Assembly: GCF_000260985.4 (NCBI RefSeq)
Contig: NC_017857.3
Location: forward strand, 248,001-312,000
Reading direction: 5' to 3'
DNA: 64,000 bases
Source: Methylophaga nitratireducenticrescens
GTDB taxonomy: Bacteria; Pseudomonadota; Gammaproteobacteria; Nitrosococcales; Methylophagaceae
Notes under the pieces: model-generated
Seen by the model: only the letters and a program-made list of their open reading frames with translations
The model's database searches: none
What the model was told of the DNA's origin: nothing
Made by a program: the position numbers and the translations under genes
In this document: positions 1 to 11,992 of the stretch, in pieces
Position numbering within the stretch: the stretch's first letter is position 1
Layout of the letters: every line of letters begins with the position of its first letter

Positions 1-1304
<1,304 letters not shown>

Positions 1305-1309
1305 TTATA

Positions 1310-4300
1310 TCAGGCCGCTTTGGTGGCAATTTTTAATAAACCATCCAGTGACGCTGCTTTAGGTTTGACCAGCCAAAATTCTTTGATCGCCTGTTCAAAA
1401 CGATCCAGAATCTGGTGCGCCCAGACACTACCGGTTTCACGCACATGGTCTTCAATAAGGCCTTTAAGATGCAAAGCGGCATCAGCCATTTCGTTACTAT
1501 CAATCCGCATCAATTCAACCAGCTCTTGGTTATAACGCTTCGCAAAGGTGTTATCTAAATCCAATACATAAGCAAGACCACCGGTCATACCTGCACCGAA
1601 GTTGAGTCCGGTTTCACCCAGAACGGTAACAACACCGCCGGTCATATACTCACAACCATGATCACCAACGCCTTCAACAACCGCAACTGCTCCGGAATTA
1701 CGAACTGCAAAACGTTCACCCGCTTTACCCGCAGCATACAGCTCACCACCTGTAGCACCATATAAACAGGTGTTACCGATAATGCTGGCATTTTGCGTTT
1801 CAAAATCACTTTCCGGTGATGGATAGATGGTCAGCTTACCGGCTGCCATGCCTTTACCTACATAGTCATTGGCATCGCCTTCAAGACGCATCTCCAGACC
1901 ACCCGCATTGAATACACCAAAACTTTGTCCACCAGAACCTTTGAGGTTCAGACGAACAGGTTTATCAATCATGCCGTAATTGCCATGAACCTTGGCGATC
2001 TCACCAGACAAACGGGCACCGATTGAACGGTTGATGTTACGAATTTCGTAACTGAATTCACCGCCGGTTTTATTGACAATAGTTTCTTTAATATCCTCCA
2101 CCATTTGCTCAGCCAACTCACCCTTATCATAGGGTTCATTTTTTGGCTCAAGACAGAATTGCGGTTTGTCGGCAGGAACACCGGCATTCGACAACAATGG
2201 TTGCAGATTCAGCCCACGCTGTTTATCCGTCGTCCCCGGAAGGATTTCGAGCAAATCAGTACGGCCGATCAAATCCTGCAAACTACGCACACCCAGTTTT
2301 GCCAACCATTCACGTGTTTCACGTGCAACAAACTGGAAGTAGTTCATCACCATCTGTGGCAAGCCAATAAAATGCTGCGTCCGCAGCTTTTCATTTTGTG
2401 TTGCAACACCGGTCGCACAGTTATTCAAATGACAAATTCGCAGATATTTACAACCCAGCGCGACCATCGGCCCGGTACCAAAACCAAAGCTTTCTGCACC
2501 CAGAATAGCGGCCTTGATAACATCAAGGCCGGTTTTCAAACCACCGTCAGTCTGCAGACGCACTTTGTCACGCAAGTCATTGGCGCGCAGCGTCTGATGA
2601 GCTTCGCTTAAACCAAGTTCCCAAGGGCCGCCAGCATATTTGACCGAAGTCAGCGGGCTGGCACCTGTACCACCGTCATAACCAGAGATGGTAATTAAAT
2701 CGGCATAGGCTTTTGCCACACCCGCAGCGACTGTTCCAACACCAGCTTGTGAGACCAGCTTTACTGATACCAATGCATCAGGATTGACCTGTTTCAGATC
2801 AAAGATCAGCTGAGCCAAATCTTCAATAGAATAGATATCATGATGTGGTGGCGGTGAAATCAACGTCACGCCAGGCACCGAATGGCGAAGCGTGGCAATC
2901 ATCTGATTAACTTTACCACCCGGTAACTGGCCGCCTTCACCCGGTTTTGCACCTTGGGCAATTTTAATCTGCAAAACTTCAGCATTGACCAGGTAGTGTG
3001 GTGTTACACCAAAACGGCCTGAGGCAATCTGTTTGATTTTGGAGACACGCTCGTTACCAAAACGATCCGGATCTTCACCACCTTCACCCGAGTTTGAACG
3101 ACCACCTAAGCGGTTCATCGCAATTGCCAGCGCTTCATGCGCTTCGGGCGATAACGCTCCTAAGGACATACCTGCGCTGTCAAAGCGTTGCAGAATAGCG
3201 CCCGTGTCTTCAACTTCTTCGATATCCAACGGCGTTTCGGCCAGTTTGACATCCAGCAAGTCACGCAACACCATCGCAGGACGTTCGTTCACTAAAGCGG
3301 CATAGGCTTTATAGTCATCATAATGACCGCCCTGAACCGCTTTCTGTAATGCGCCAATCACATCAGGGTTATAAGCATGATATTCACCACCATGGATGAA
3401 TTTCAGCAAACCACCTTGATCACGTTTTTTACGTTGATTCCAAGCCAGTTTTGATAGTTGCAGCTGATCTTCATGCAAGGCTTCAAAGTCAGCACCATTA
3501 ACCCGGCTGGTTGTAGCAGTAAAACACTTGTCGACAACTGCATCATTCAGGCCAACGATTTCAAACAATTGTGCCCCACGATAGCTGGCAATTGTCGAGA
3601 TGCCCATTTTCGAAGTGATTTTGAATAAACCTTTATTGATGCCTTTACGATAACGACGACATAACTCGGCATGTTCGACATCTCTGATTTCCTTAGTGGC
3701 ACGCAGATCCTGCAGGCAGGCATAGGCAAGATAAGGATAAATTGCCGTCGCACCATAGCCCAGCAATACTCCGAAGTGATGCGGATCACGCGCTGTCGCG
3801 GTTTCAACGATAATATTCGCATCACAACGCAAACCTGCTTTGATCAGGTGCTGATGCACCGCACCGGTTGCCAATAAAGCATGCACCAGTAATGTTTCTT
3901 TGGAAATATCACGATCACTTAGCACTAATACGACATTGCCATCACGCACGGCCTTTTCTGCATCAGCACAAATGTTATCAATCGCTTTTTCCAAACCGAT
4001 TTCAGGCTGATAATTCAGAAAGATACGGTAAGATTTGTATTCAGGATCGTTATCGCCGAGCTTGAGGATCTGATTAAACAGTTTTCCGGTTAATACCGGC
4101 GAATCAAGTACCACACGCTGGGCATGGTCTTCACCTTCCTCAAACAGGTTACGCTCTTCACCAATACACGTCTCCAGAGACATGACGATGTTTTCACGTA
4201 ATGGATCGATAGGTGGATTGGTGACCTGCGCAAACTGTTGACGGAAATAGTCATACAATGAACGGACTTTCTCAGACATCACCGCAAACGGGCTGTCATC

Positions 4301-5800
4301 GCCCATTGATCCGGTTGCTTCCTGTCCAAGTTCACCTAATACACGAATCACCTGATCACGTTCTTCAAAACTGACACCGAACATTTTTTCATAGATATCC
4401 AGCTCATCGCCCTGTATTTCCGGCAAGGTATGCTGGTCATCTTTCTCTGTGTCATGCAGACGCTGCAGATTATTATCCAGCCACTCGCGGTAAGGCTGCG
4501 CTTTTTTGAGCATGTTGTTGATATCTTCCGGCATCAACAATTCACCGGTTTTGGTATCTACCGCCAGCATCTGGCCAGGTTTCAGACGACCTTTTTCAAC
4601 CACATCTTCCGGCTGATAGTTGTAGACACCTACTTCAGAAGCCAACGTAATATGACGATCTTTGGTAATGACATAACGTGCAGGGCGTAAACCATTACGG
4701 TCCAACGTACATGCTGCATAACGGCCATCAGTGATTACTACACCAGCGGGACCATCCCATGGCTCCATATGCATGGAATTAAAGTCATAGAAGGCTTTCA
4801 AATCACTATCCATTGTGGGATCGTTCTGCCAAGCAGGTGGGATCAGTAAGCGCATTGCACGGAACATACTTACGCCACCAGCTAACAATGCTTCAAGCAT
4901 ATTATCCATGCTGGATGAGTCAGAACCAGTGGTACCAACTAATGGACGGATATCTTCCATATTCTCAATTAACGAGGTGGCAAATTTTGCACCACGCGCC
5001 AAGGCCCAGTTCCGGTTGCCTTGGACAGTATTGATCTCACCATTGTGAGCCAGATAACGAAATGGCTGAGCCAGACGCCATTGCGGCCAGGTGTTGGTGG
5101 AGAAACGCTGATGGAATACACAAATAGCGGTTTCCATGCGCTCATCACTGAGATCTTTATAAAACACTGGCAAATATGAAGGCATTACCAAGCCTTTATA
5201 GGACACCACTTGTGATGACAGGCTTGGAATGTAGAAATCTTTATCTTCAGTAATGGCTTTTTCAGCTTTGCGGCGCGCGATATAGAGATTGCGTTCAAAT
5301 GCCGCATCATCCATTGACTCGTCAGCATTAACGAATACATGGCGCATCTTCGGTAGCAAACGAAGTGCTTCCTGGCCACAGGCAGTTTCAGCATCGACCG
5401 GCACTTCACGCCAACCGACGACTTGCAGCCCCTGCTCTGTCAGTTTTTCAGTAACTGCATCCTGGGCTAACTGTGCTTTATTGTCATCTTGTGACAGAAA
5501 AACCATACCGACCGCATAGCGTTGCGCGAGCGTAAAGCCAAGCTCTTCGGCAATAGCCTTAAAAAAGCTGTCAGGTTTTTTCAGCAATAAACCACAACCG
5601 TCGCCGGTTTTGCCATCTGCACCGATTGCACCACGATGAGTCAGGTTACCCAAGGCTTCAATGGCTGTCTTAACAAGCCAATGACTGGGTATACCATCCA
5701 TCTGGGCAATCAATCCGAATCCGCAATTATCGCGCTCAAATTCTGGTCTATAGAGACTTTGTGTTAGTTCTGTTGGCTGACTCACGTCATATACCTTCAT
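1310..5800 (-). CDS. gltB: Glutamate synthase large (alpha) subunit
   Basis: Cytoplasmic NADPH-GOGAT catalytic subunit: releases ammonia from glutamine and channels it to 2-oxoglutarate. The 1496 residues match the usual length. A short propeptide precedes Cys26 (DNCGFG), the expected N-terminal nucleophile of the class II amidotransferase domain. A central domain and an FMN-barrel domain follow, with 3Fe-4S ligands Cys1117, Cys1123 and Cys1128 in [12 protein letters not shown]. The last ~250 residues are a Gly-rich beta-helix (repeats such as [18 protein letters not shown]), the same fold family as FhcC in this window. First gene of gltBD; divergent from purE across a 234-nt gap. Confidence 0.98.
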   Translation of the reverse strand: MKVYDVSQPTELTQSLYRPEFERDNCGFGLIAQMDGIPSHWLVKTAIEALGNLTHRGAIGADGKTGDGCGLLLKKPDSFFKAIAEELGFTLAQRYAVGMVFLSQDDNKAQLAQDAVTEKLTEQGLQVVGWREVPVDAETACGQEALRLLPKMRHVFVNADESMDDAAFERNLYIARRKAEKAITEDKDFYIPSLSSQVVSYKGLVMPSYLPVFYKDLSDERMETAICVFHQRFSTNTWPQWRLAQPFRYLAHNGEINTVQGNRNWALARGAKFATSLIENMEDIRPLVGTTGSDSSSMDNMLEALLAGGVSMFRAMRLLIPPAWQNDPTMDSDLKAFYDFNSMHMEPWDGPAGVVITDGRYAACTLDRNGLRPARYVITKDRHITLASEVGVYNYQPEDVVEKGRLKPGQMLAVDTKTGELLMPEDINNMLKKAQPYREWLDNNLQRLHDTEKDDQHTLPEIQGDELDIYEKMFGVSFEERDQVIRVLGELGQEATGSMGDDSPFAVMSEKVRSLYDYFRQQFAQVTNPPIDPLRENIVMSLETCIGEERNLFEEGEDHAQRVVLDSPVLTGKLFNQILKLGDNDPEYKSYRIFLNYQPEIGLEKAIDNICADAEKAVRDGNVVLVLSDRDISKETLLVHALLATGAVHQHLIKAGLRCDANIIVETATARDPHHFGVLLGYGATAIYPYLAYACLQDLRATKEIRDVEHAELCRRYRKGINKGLFKITSKMGISTIASYRGAQLFEIVGLNDAVVDKCFTATTSRVNGADFEALHEDQLQLSKLAWNQRKKRDQGGLLKFIHGGEYHAYNPDVIGALQKAVQGGHYDDYKAYAALVNERPAMVLRDLLDVKLAETPLDIEEVEDTGAILQRFDSAGMSLGALSPEAHEALAIAMNRLGGRSNSGEGGEDPDRFGNERVSKIKQIASGRFGVTPHYLVNAEVLQIKIAQGAKPGEGGQLPGGKVNQMIATLRHSVPGVTLISPPPHHDIYSIEDLAQLIFDLKQVNPDALVSVKLVSQAGVGTVAAGVAKAYADLITISGYDGGTGASPLTSVKYAGGPWELGLSEAHQTLRANDLRDKVRLQTDGGLKTGLDVIKAAILGAESFGFGTGPMVALGCKYLRICHLNNCATGVATQNEKLRTQHFIGLPQMVMNYFQFVARETREWLAKLGVRSLQDLIGRTDLLEILPGTTDKQRGLNLQPLLSNAGVPADKPQFCLEPKNEPYDKGELAEQMVEDIKETIVNKTGGEFSYEIRNINRSIGARLSGEIAKVHGNYGMIDKPVRLNLKGSGGQSFGVFNAGGLEMRLEGDANDYVGKGMAAGKLTIYPSPESDFETQNASIIGNTCLYGATGGELYAAGKAGERFAVRNSGAVAVVEGVGDHGCEYMTGGVVTVLGETGLNFGAGMTGGLAYVLDLDNTFAKRYNQELVELMRIDSNEMADAALHLKGLIEDHVRETGSVWAHQILDRFEQAIKEFWLVKPKAASLDGLLKIATKAA

Positions 5801-6034
5801 CGTTTGTTAGCGCCGTCGCAGCTCCATTCCGGAGGTTAATCCGGCACAGCTATATCAAAACTGAGGAGCGTCGCACAAAAACACGGCAGAAAAGGATCAC
5901 CTAGTATAACGATTGATTCACTGCCATTCAATTCCAGCTGCATTTTTTGGACAACAATCATCAGCAGTAAATTTTCCTATTTTCAATAAAATAGCTAAAA
6001 TGCACTGCTTTTCTGACAAATAACCGGACTAACA

Positions 6035-6529
6035 ATGGACAAACCACTGGTAGGTGTAGTGATGGGCAGCAATAGTGATTGGCCAGTCATGCAAAAAGCC
6101 GTTGAACAACTTGACGCTTTTGGCGTTGCCTACGAAACTCAGGTTGTATCTGCTCACCGAACCCCCGATCTGCTGACCGAATATGCCAAAACGGCTAAAA
6201 GCAAAGGTTTAAGTTGTATTATTGCGGGAGCTGGCGGGGCCGCCCATTTGCCAGGCATGCTCGCTGCAAACACATTAGTCCCGGTACTCGGTGTTCCGGT
6301 TCCTTCGCGTTACCTCAAAGGCCAGGACTCTCTTTTATCCATAGTCCAGATGCCTAAAGGTATTCCGGTTGCTACATTTGCCATTGGTGAAGCTGGCGCG
6401 GCAAATGCTGCTTTGTTTGCTATTGCCCAGCTGGCAATTCATGACACACAACTGGCTGCAAAACTGGAACAGTTCCGCAAAAACCAGCATCAGGCCGTGC
6501 TGGATATGAAACTTCCCCCATTAGCTTAG
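6035..6529 (+). CDS. purE: N5-carboxyaminoimidazole ribonucleotide mutase
   Basis: Class I PurE of purine synthesis, converting N5-CAIR to CAIR. All family signatures are present in 164 residues: GSNSDWPVM near residue 11, SAHRTP near 45, [11 protein letters not shown] around 71, and the [10 protein letters not shown] loop. It lies 14 nt before purK, which supplies its substrate, so the two form an operon. The gap to gltB holds both divergent promoters; a TAAAAT stretch about 40 nt before the start could be the -10 of purE, but no clear -35 or PurR operator was seen. Confidence 0.98.
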   Translation: MDKPLVGVVMGSNSDWPVMQKAVEQLDAFGVAYETQVVSAHRTPDLLTEYAKTAKSKGLSCIIAGAGGAAHLPGMLAANTLVPVLGVPVPSRYLKGQDSLLSIVQMPKGIPVATFAIGEAGAANAALFAIAQLAIHDTQLAAKLEQFRKNQHQAVLDMKLPPLA

Positions 6530-6543
6530 AACTGAGGATGTAG

Positions 6544-7674
6544 ATGATTTTACCAGGTGCCACATTAGGAATGCTTGGCGGCGGTCAATTGGGCCGCATG
6601 TTTACCACCGCGGCCCAGACGATGGGCTACAAAGTTATTGTGCTAGATCCAGACAAAAATAGTCCTGCCGGAATTATCGCTGATCAGCATATTTGCGCCG
6701 CTTACACTGATGAAGCAGCCTTGACCGAGCTGGCTCAGCATTGTGCAGCAATCACTACCGAGTTTGAGAATATTCCCGCCAGCACCCTGGCATTTCTCGA
6801 AAAACGTACCGTTGTGCATCCCTCCTCTTCTGCTCTAGCCAGCACACAAAATCGCAATACAGAGAAAATTTTTATTCGTGCGCAAGGCATTGCCACCGTG
6901 CCGTTTGTCCGCATAACCAGTCGAGATGATTTTGCTGATATCAGCACTCAAATTAAATTCCCGGCCATTCTTAAAGTCGCCACCTTTGGCTATGACGGAA
7001 AAGGTCAGATTGTTTGTGAAGATGTGCAGGCTGCTTATGAAGCATTTGATGCTTTAGGCCAAAAAGAATGTGTGTTGGAACAGCGAATCGATTTGGAGCG
7101 CGAGATTTCGGTCGTTCTGGCGCGTGGCGAAGATGGTCAGATCACCGCTTTCCCGGTCGCTGAAAATGTCCACATCAACGGAATTTTACATTCCACCACG
7201 GTTCCTAGCGCTGCCGCTGAAACACAGCAACAAGCGGCTATTGAAATGGCCGGTAAAATTGCTGATGGACTTGATTACGTTGGTACTATGGCGGTTGAGT
7301 TTTTTGTTTCCAAGCAAGGCGAAATCATTGCCAATGAGATTGCCCCTCGTCCACATAATTCGGGACATTACACACTGGATGCCTGCAAAACCTCACAATT
7401 TGAACAACAGGTACGTATGTTATGCGGTTTGCCCGCTGGAAGTTCCCAATTAATATCCCCCGTGGTGATGATTAATATTCTGGGTGATGTATGGGGAAAC
7501 AGCCAACCTGACTGGGATAAGCTACTCAATCAACCAGATATTAAACTGCATTTGTATGGTAAGAGAGAAGCCCGTGCAGGACGCAAGATGGGCCACTTTA
7601 ATGTTCTGGCAGACACTACGGATTTGGCAATGCAATCCGCCAATACGGTGTTTGAGGACATCAAGGCAGATTAA
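6544..7674 (+). CDS. purK: N5-carboxyaminoimidazole ribonucleotide synthase
   Basis: ATP-grasp enzyme that uses ATP and bicarbonate to carboxylate AIR to N5-CAIR for PurE. The 376 residues begin with the preATP-grasp Rossmann motif GMLGGGQLGRMF; the ATP-grasp core contains KVATFGYDGKGQ, the EQRIDLEREISVV strand and NEIAPRPHNSGH, which supplies Mg/ATP ligands. Length and order are normal. The stop codon overlaps the start of the next small gene (TAATG), so the three genes are probably translationally coupled. Confidence 0.98.
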   Translation: MILPGATLGMLGGGQLGRMFTTAAQTMGYKVIVLDPDKNSPAGIIADQHICAAYTDEAALTELAQHCAAITTEFENIPASTLAFLEKRTVVHPSSSALASTQNRNTEKIFIRAQGIATVPFVRITSRDDFADISTQIKFPAILKVATFGYDGKGQIVCEDVQAAYEAFDALGQKECVLEQRIDLEREISVVLARGEDGQITAFPVAENVHINGILHSTTVPSAAAETQQQAAIEMAGKIADGLDYVGTMAVEFFVSKQGEIIANEIAPRPHNSGHYTLDACKTSQFEQQVRMLCGLPAGSSQLISPVVMINILGDVWGNSQPDWDKLLNQPDIKLHLYGKREARAGRKMGHFNVLADTTDLAMQSANTVFEDIKAD

Positions 7675-7949
7675 TGCATAGCGTTATCATTGTTTACTGT
7701 ACCCAATGTCGATGGATGCTCCGTGCGGCCTGGATGGCGCAGGAGTTGCTCAGCACCTTTGATGGAGAGATTGCAGAATTAACCCTCAAACCGGGTACCG
7801 GCGGTATTTTTGAAGTTACAGCAGACAATCAGTTGGTCTGGTCCAGAAAACAGGAAGGCCGTTTCCCGGAAATTACTGAGTTAAAGCAGCGGGTGCGCGA
7901 CGTAATTGCTCCAGAACAGGATTTAGGTCATTCGGAGCGCAAAAAGTAA
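7674..7949 (+). CDS. SelT/SelW/SelH (Rdx) family CxxC protein
   Basis: Small thioredoxin-like protein of 91 residues. It starts MHSVIIVYCTQCRWMLRAAW, where CTQC is the CxxC redox motif that in eukaryotic SelW-type proteins is CxxU, and continues with ELTLKPGTGGIFEV, typical of the Rdx fold. The selenocysteine position is an ordinary Cys. Its cellular substrate is unknown for the bacterial family. The start codon overlaps the purK stop by one base, so it is co-transcribed with purEK; that pairing says nothing certain about role. A strong hairpin terminator follows. Confidence 0.85.
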   Translation: MHSVIIVYCTQCRWMLRAAWMAQELLSTFDGEIAELTLKPGTGGIFEVTADNQLVWSRKQEGRFPEITELKQRVRDVIAPEQDLGHSERKK

Positions 7950-7968
7950 AATTCCACTTCGGTGAATT

Positions 7969-7999
7969 AAAAAAGGGACGTTTTCACGTCCCTTTTTTA
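7969..7999. terminator. Bidirectional intrinsic terminator between rdx gene and topA
   Basis: Perfect stem AAAAAAGGGACGT (7969-7981), loop TTTC, then ACGTCCCTTTTTT (7986-7998). It has a U-tract in both directions and lies between the convergent ends of the purEK operon and topA, so it probably ends both transcripts. Confidence 0.9.
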
Positions 8000-8002
8000 T
8001 TT

Positions 8003-10285
8003 TTAAGCGCTTTCCACTTTCTCACTAAAGCCACAATCCTTCTGCGGACAGACTTTTTCGGTGCCTTTGCTCTTGGTTGTTTTAATGGTCAATATCGGCC
8101 ACTGACAATTTGGACAGGCTTCTTTGATCGGTTCGTTCCATAACGCATAGTCACAGGTCGGATATTCCGAGCAGGAATAAAATACTTTGCCTCGGCGTGA
8201 CTTGCGCGTCAGAATTTCACCCTTATTACATTTGGGGCATTCAACGCCGGTATTTTCGGGCTGTTCCAGTGATTCAATGTGTTTACATTTCGGGTAACTG
8301 CTACAACCGATAAATTTGCCGTATTTACCCGTGCGTACCCACAAATCAGATTCACATTTCGGGCATTTACGCCCTTCAACCACTTCCGGTTCGCTGGCTG
8401 TGGTTTCTTCACCATCAATATTGCGGGTGTAATCGCATTCCGGATAACCGGTACAACCGATAAATCGGCCACTGCGTCCTAACCTGCTGGAGAGTTTTTT
8501 ACCACATTTAGGACAATCTTCATCCAGCAGTTCCTGCGTCACATCGCTACGCTGGACTTCTTTATCCTTGGTTTCAACCTGCTCTTTAAATGGTCCCCAG
8601 AAATTACGTAACAATGGGATCCACTCGGCTTCACCACGCGATACCGCATCCAGATCATCTTCCAGTTTGGCTGTAAAGTCATAATCCACATAGCGGGTAA
8701 AATGCTGAACCAGAAACTTGCCGACAACACGTCCCACATCGGTGGGGTGAAAACGTTTAGTAATCAGCTCAACATATTCACGCTGTAACAATGTAGAGAT
8801 GATGCTGGCATAGGTCGATGGTCGACCAATATCATGTTCTTCCAGACTTCTGACCAGACTGGCCTCACTGTATCTTGGTGGTGGCTCGGTAAAGTGCTGT
8901 TCAGGGCGAATGGCGACCAGATCAACGACCTTCCCGACTTCCATCGGTGGCAGGATATTTTCATCTTTGTCGCCTTTGGTATCGTCCTTACCTTCCAGAT
9001 AAACACTCATGAACCCCGGGTTTACCACGGTAGAACCATTGGCGCGGAAAGTATTGCCCTTACCACAGCCCAAATCCACAGCAACCGTATTCAAAGTCGC
9101 GTGAATCATCTGGCTGGCTAAGGTACGCTGCCATATCAGGTTATAAAGTTTGTGCTGATCGACGGATAAATAAGCCTTCATCTCATCGGGGGTGCGCAGA
9201 ACTGAAGTTGGTCTGATTGCCTCATGCGCTTCCTGGGCATTTTTGGATTTAGTTTTGTATTCCTGCGGTTTGCCTGGTACCGATTTCGCACCATATCGTT
9301 GACCGATAAATATGCGGATTTCTTCAATCGCTTCTGCCGCCAGCGTCACCGAGTCAGTACGCATATAGGTGATTAAACCTTCTGCACCCTCACCTGTATC
9401 GACACCTTCGTATAACTGTTGTGCCACACTCATCGTGCGCTGAGCACCAAACCCCAGCTTACGGGAGGCTTCCTGTTGCAAGGTAGAGGTAGTAAAAGGT
9501 GCTGCAGGATTACGCTTGCGTTGTTTTTTCTCAACGTGGGTAACTAGCAGTTTGCCTTCAGCCGCTTTTGTTAATGTCGTAACAACATCATCGGCCTGCT
9601 CGGTATGGTCAATGCTGAATTGACTGAGCTTTTCGTTTTTATAATGGGTTAATTTTGCCTGGAACGGAGTTTTCTCAGCAGTTGCATCTGCTTCAATAGT
9701 CCAGTATTCCTGAGCTTTGAAAGCTTCAATTTCCAGCTCACGCTCAACAATCATCCGTAAAGCAGGACTTTGTACCCGGCCAGCAGATAAGCCACGACGC
9801 ACTTTTTTCCATAATAATGGGGAAAGGGTGAAGCCGACCAGATAGTCCAGCGCACGACGTGCCTGCTGAGCGTTAACCAGATCCATCGACAGTTCGCGGG
9901 GATTGGCTACAGCATCATTAACTGCCTGCTTGGTGATCTCATGGAAAACGACACGGAAGGTTTCTTTATCTTTTAACACTCCCTTCTTTTTCAATAACTC
10001 ATATAGATGCCAGGAGATTGCCTCCCCTTCACGATCCGGATCCGTTGCCAGATAGAGCGTGTCAGCTTTTTTCATGGCTTTGGCAATCGCCTCGACATGT
10101 TTGCTGTTGCGATCAATCACCTGATATTTCATCGCAAAATCATTTGACGGATCGACGGCTCCTTCTTTGGGCAGTAAATCTCTCACATGACCATAAGATG
10201 CCAAGACTTCTACATCTTTGCCCAGATACTTTTTGATGGTCTTGGCCTTGGCCGGTGACTCAACAATAACGAGTTTTTTTCCCAT
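8003..10285 (-). CDS. topA: DNA topoisomerase I
   Basis: Type IA topoisomerase that relaxes negative supercoils. The Toprim domain opens the protein (KLVIVESPAKAKTIKKYLG, later DPDREGEAISWHL); the catalytic Tyr307 sits in ITYMRTDS; the C-terminus has four CxxC-type zinc-ribbon segments (CPKCGKK, CPKCESD, CPKCNKG, CPNCQWP), as in long gammaproteobacterial TopA. A TTG further upstream (10300) is in frame, but the ATG at 10285 gives the conserved MGKKLVIVES start and has GGGA upstream, so I use 760 residues. Last gene of lysM-dprA-smg-topA; a 12-bp hairpin lies in the gap to smg. Confidence 0.97.
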   Translation of the reverse strand: MGKKLVIVESPAKAKTIKKYLGKDVEVLASYGHVRDLLPKEGAVDPSNDFAMKYQVIDRNSKHVEAIAKAMKKADTLYLATDPDREGEAISWHLYELLKKKGVLKDKETFRVVFHEITKQAVNDAVANPRELSMDLVNAQQARRALDYLVGFTLSPLLWKKVRRGLSAGRVQSPALRMIVERELEIEAFKAQEYWTIEADATAEKTPFQAKLTHYKNEKLSQFSIDHTEQADDVVTTLTKAAEGKLLVTHVEKKQRKRNPAAPFTTSTLQQEASRKLGFGAQRTMSVAQQLYEGVDTGEGAEGLITYMRTDSVTLAAEAIEEIRIFIGQRYGAKSVPGKPQEYKTKSKNAQEAHEAIRPTSVLRTPDEMKAYLSVDQHKLYNLIWQRTLASQMIHATLNTVAVDLGCGKGNTFRANGSTVVNPGFMSVYLEGKDDTKGDKDENILPPMEVGKVVDLVAIRPEQHFTEPPPRYSEASLVRSLEEHDIGRPSTYASIISTLLQREYVELITKRFHPTDVGRVVGKFLVQHFTRYVDYDFTAKLEDDLDAVSRGEAEWIPLLRNFWGPFKEQVETKDKEVQRSDVTQELLDEDCPKCGKKLSSRLGRSGRFIGCTGYPECDYTRNIDGEETTASEPEVVEGRKCPKCESDLWVRTGKYGKFIGCSSYPKCKHIESLEQPENTGVECPKCNKGEILTRKSRRGKVFYSCSEYPTCDYALWNEPIKEACPNCQWPILTIKTTKSKGTEKVCPQKDCGFSEKVESA

Positions 10286-10317
10286 ATAATCCCGTACCAA
10301 AAATAGACGCTCTAAAT

Positions 10318-10346
10318 AATACTGCCCGTGTAAAACGGGCAGTATT
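10318..10346. terminator. Perfect 12-bp hairpin between smg and topA
   Basis: Stem AATACTGCCCGT (10318-10329), loop GTAAA, then ACGGGCAGTATT (10335-10346). On the minus strand it is followed by ATTTAGAGCG, so there is no immediate U-run; it may be a leaky terminator, a processing site or a protein-binding palindrome that sets topA expression apart from smg. Confidence 0.5.
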
Positions 10347-10369
10347 AAGGAGAATAAGAGCGGTCAGAT

Positions 10370-10837
10370 TTAGTGAATAACCGCCTCCAAATCTTCAAAC
10401 ACCAGATCTTCCATCCAGGCATAAGCAACTTCTCGGCCCGGTTGATAAAACAGCACCATGAGTACGACCCACTTGAGCTGCTCCAAATCAATTTCTTCGC
10501 TGTCTAATGCCAATACGCGTTCAATAACAACTTCGCGTGTTTCGACATCCAAAACGCCTACCTGTTCCAAAAACAGTAAATAGCCACGACAATGAATATC
10601 GAGACGCTCTATTTCACTCTCACTGAAAACACGAATATGTGTATTGGGATTGTCTGTCTGCGGAGACACTACCGTCATATTGTCAAGCCAATCAAGTGCT
10701 TTGTGTATTTCCATTTCCTGAAAGCCTACCTGTTCTAATTCAAGCTCCAGGACATCTTTATCAGGCTGACTGCTATTTTCTGTATCGATATAGTTTTCGA
10801 ACAGATAGAGCAACACATCAATTACATTTTCTTTCAT
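10370..10837 (-). CDS. smg: Smg family protein (DUF494)
   Basis: 155-residue acidic, helical protein that begins MKENVIDVLLYLFENYIDTE and contains the LEQVGFQEMEIHKALDWL stretch of the Smg/DUF494 family. Biochemical function is not established. The family is typically found between dprA and topA in gammaproteobacteria, exactly as here (23 nt after dprA). No transmembrane segment or signal peptide is visible. Confidence 0.93.
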   Translation of the reverse strand: MKENVIDVLLYLFENYIDTENSSQPDKDVLELELEQVGFQEMEIHKALDWLDNMTVVSPQTDNPNTHIRVFSESEIERLDIHCRGYLLFLEQVGVLDVETREVVIERVLALDSEEIDLEQLKWVVLMVLFYQPGREVAYAWMEDLVFEDLEAVIH

Positions 10838-10860
10838 CGGCTTCTCTGTTGTGGGCGTGA

Positions 10861-11982
10861 TCAGGTTCCGTTTCGAACGTAACGTCCTCCAGGTAGTGAA
10901 GCAACCTGACCTTGCAGCTCCAGTAATAACAGCATGGATGAAACGGCATCAGCCGTCAATCCGCTTTTGTCAATAAGTATATCGATATGGATCGGGTCAT
11001 ATCCCAAAAACGCAAACAATAATTGGTAATCATTGTCATATTCTGCTTGCACCGATGTTTGCTCTAATGAGGTCGGTTTCTCCACAGCTTGCGGAACAAC
11101 ACCGGCAATGGCCCCTAGTTCTTCAATAATGTCATTTGCCGTTTCTACCAGCTTGGCTCCCTCACGAATCAACTGGTGACAGCCCCGGGATAATGGATTG
11201 TGAATCGAGCCTGGAATAGCAAACACTTCACGGCCCTGTTCCATAGCCATTCTGGCCGTAATTAATGATCCACTTTTCACTGCAGCTTCCACGACCAAAG
11301 TGCCAAGGCTCAAACCACTTATAATGCGGTTACGGCGGGGAAAATTTTCCGCTTTGGGTGATGTCCCTAATGGAAACTCCGACACAATTGCACCACCTTC
11401 GGCGATATAATGCGCCAGTTCCCGGTGTGAGGCCGGATACACACGATCCAAACCGGTACCTATCACGGCAATTGTTTTGCCTGATGCTGCCAGAGCACCT
11501 TTATGAGCAGCCGCATCAATACCGGTCGCTAAACCACTGGTAATGACAATATCGCCCTGAGCCAGGTATCTGGCGAATTCAAATGCTGTGTCTCGACCAG
11601 AAGCAGTTGGGTTGCGACTGCCTACTATCGCCAACTGCCATTTGCTAAGCAATTTGATATCGCCCTGAATAAACAGTAACGCTGGAGGATCGGGTATTTG
11701 TTGGAGCAGCTCGGGATAAAGTTGATGCTGTTGATCGATGACATGCCGATTATCCTCTGATAACCATTCCAAATCCCGCTCAACCTGTTCCCAATCCGGC
11801 GTTTGTAGTAACGACACAATTTTAGGATCAATGCCTTTTAACAACCGGGGCTCACCAAAGATATCAGCTGGCTGATTAACTTGCTGTATGAGTTTGTTGA
11901 AGGTAGCTGGCCCAATACCGGGAATACGTTGTAAAGCCAGCAGACATGCCAGAGACAGTTGCGAAACAGAAAATCTATGCAA
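10861..11982 (-). CDS. dprA: DNA-processing protein DprA
   Basis: Binds incoming single-stranded DNA and loads RecA during natural transformation. The Rossmann-like core shows GSRNPTASG and SGLATGIDAAAHKGAL; an N-terminal helix-hairpin-helix part (LQRIPGIGPATFNKL) and a C-terminal winged-helix-like region (GYDPIHIDILIDKSGLTADA) flank it. The start is a TTG at 11982, preceded by AAAGGAAACCG and lying 10 nt past the lysM gene stop; an upstream in-frame TTG at 12018 would overlap lysM and has no better ribosome site. About 373 residues. Presence suggests, but does not prove, transformation competence. Confidence 0.94.
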   Translation of the reverse strand: MHRFSVSQLSLACLLALQRIPGIGPATFNKLIQQVNQPADIFGEPRLLKGIDPKIVSLLQTPDWEQVERDLEWLSEDNRHVIDQQHQLYPELLQQIPDPPALLFIQGDIKLLSKWQLAIVGSRNPTASGRDTAFEFARYLAQGDIVITSGLATGIDAAAHKGALAASGKTIAVIGTGLDRVYPASHRELAHYIAEGGAIVSEFPLGTSPKAENFPRRNRIISGLSLGTLVVEAAVKSGSLITARMAMEQGREVFAIPGSIHNPLSRGCHQLIREGAKLVETANDIIEELGAIAGVVPQAVEKPTSLEQTSVQAEYDNDYQLLFAFLGYDPIHIDILIDKSGLTADAVSSMLLLLELQGQVASLPGGRYVRNGT

Positions 11983-11992
11983 ACGGTTTCCT

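Noticed and set aside
3033-3305. Long antisense frames inside gltB, topA, gltD and other genes
   Set aside because: They mirror codon bias of the real gene on the other strand and have no ribosome sites or homologous motifs.
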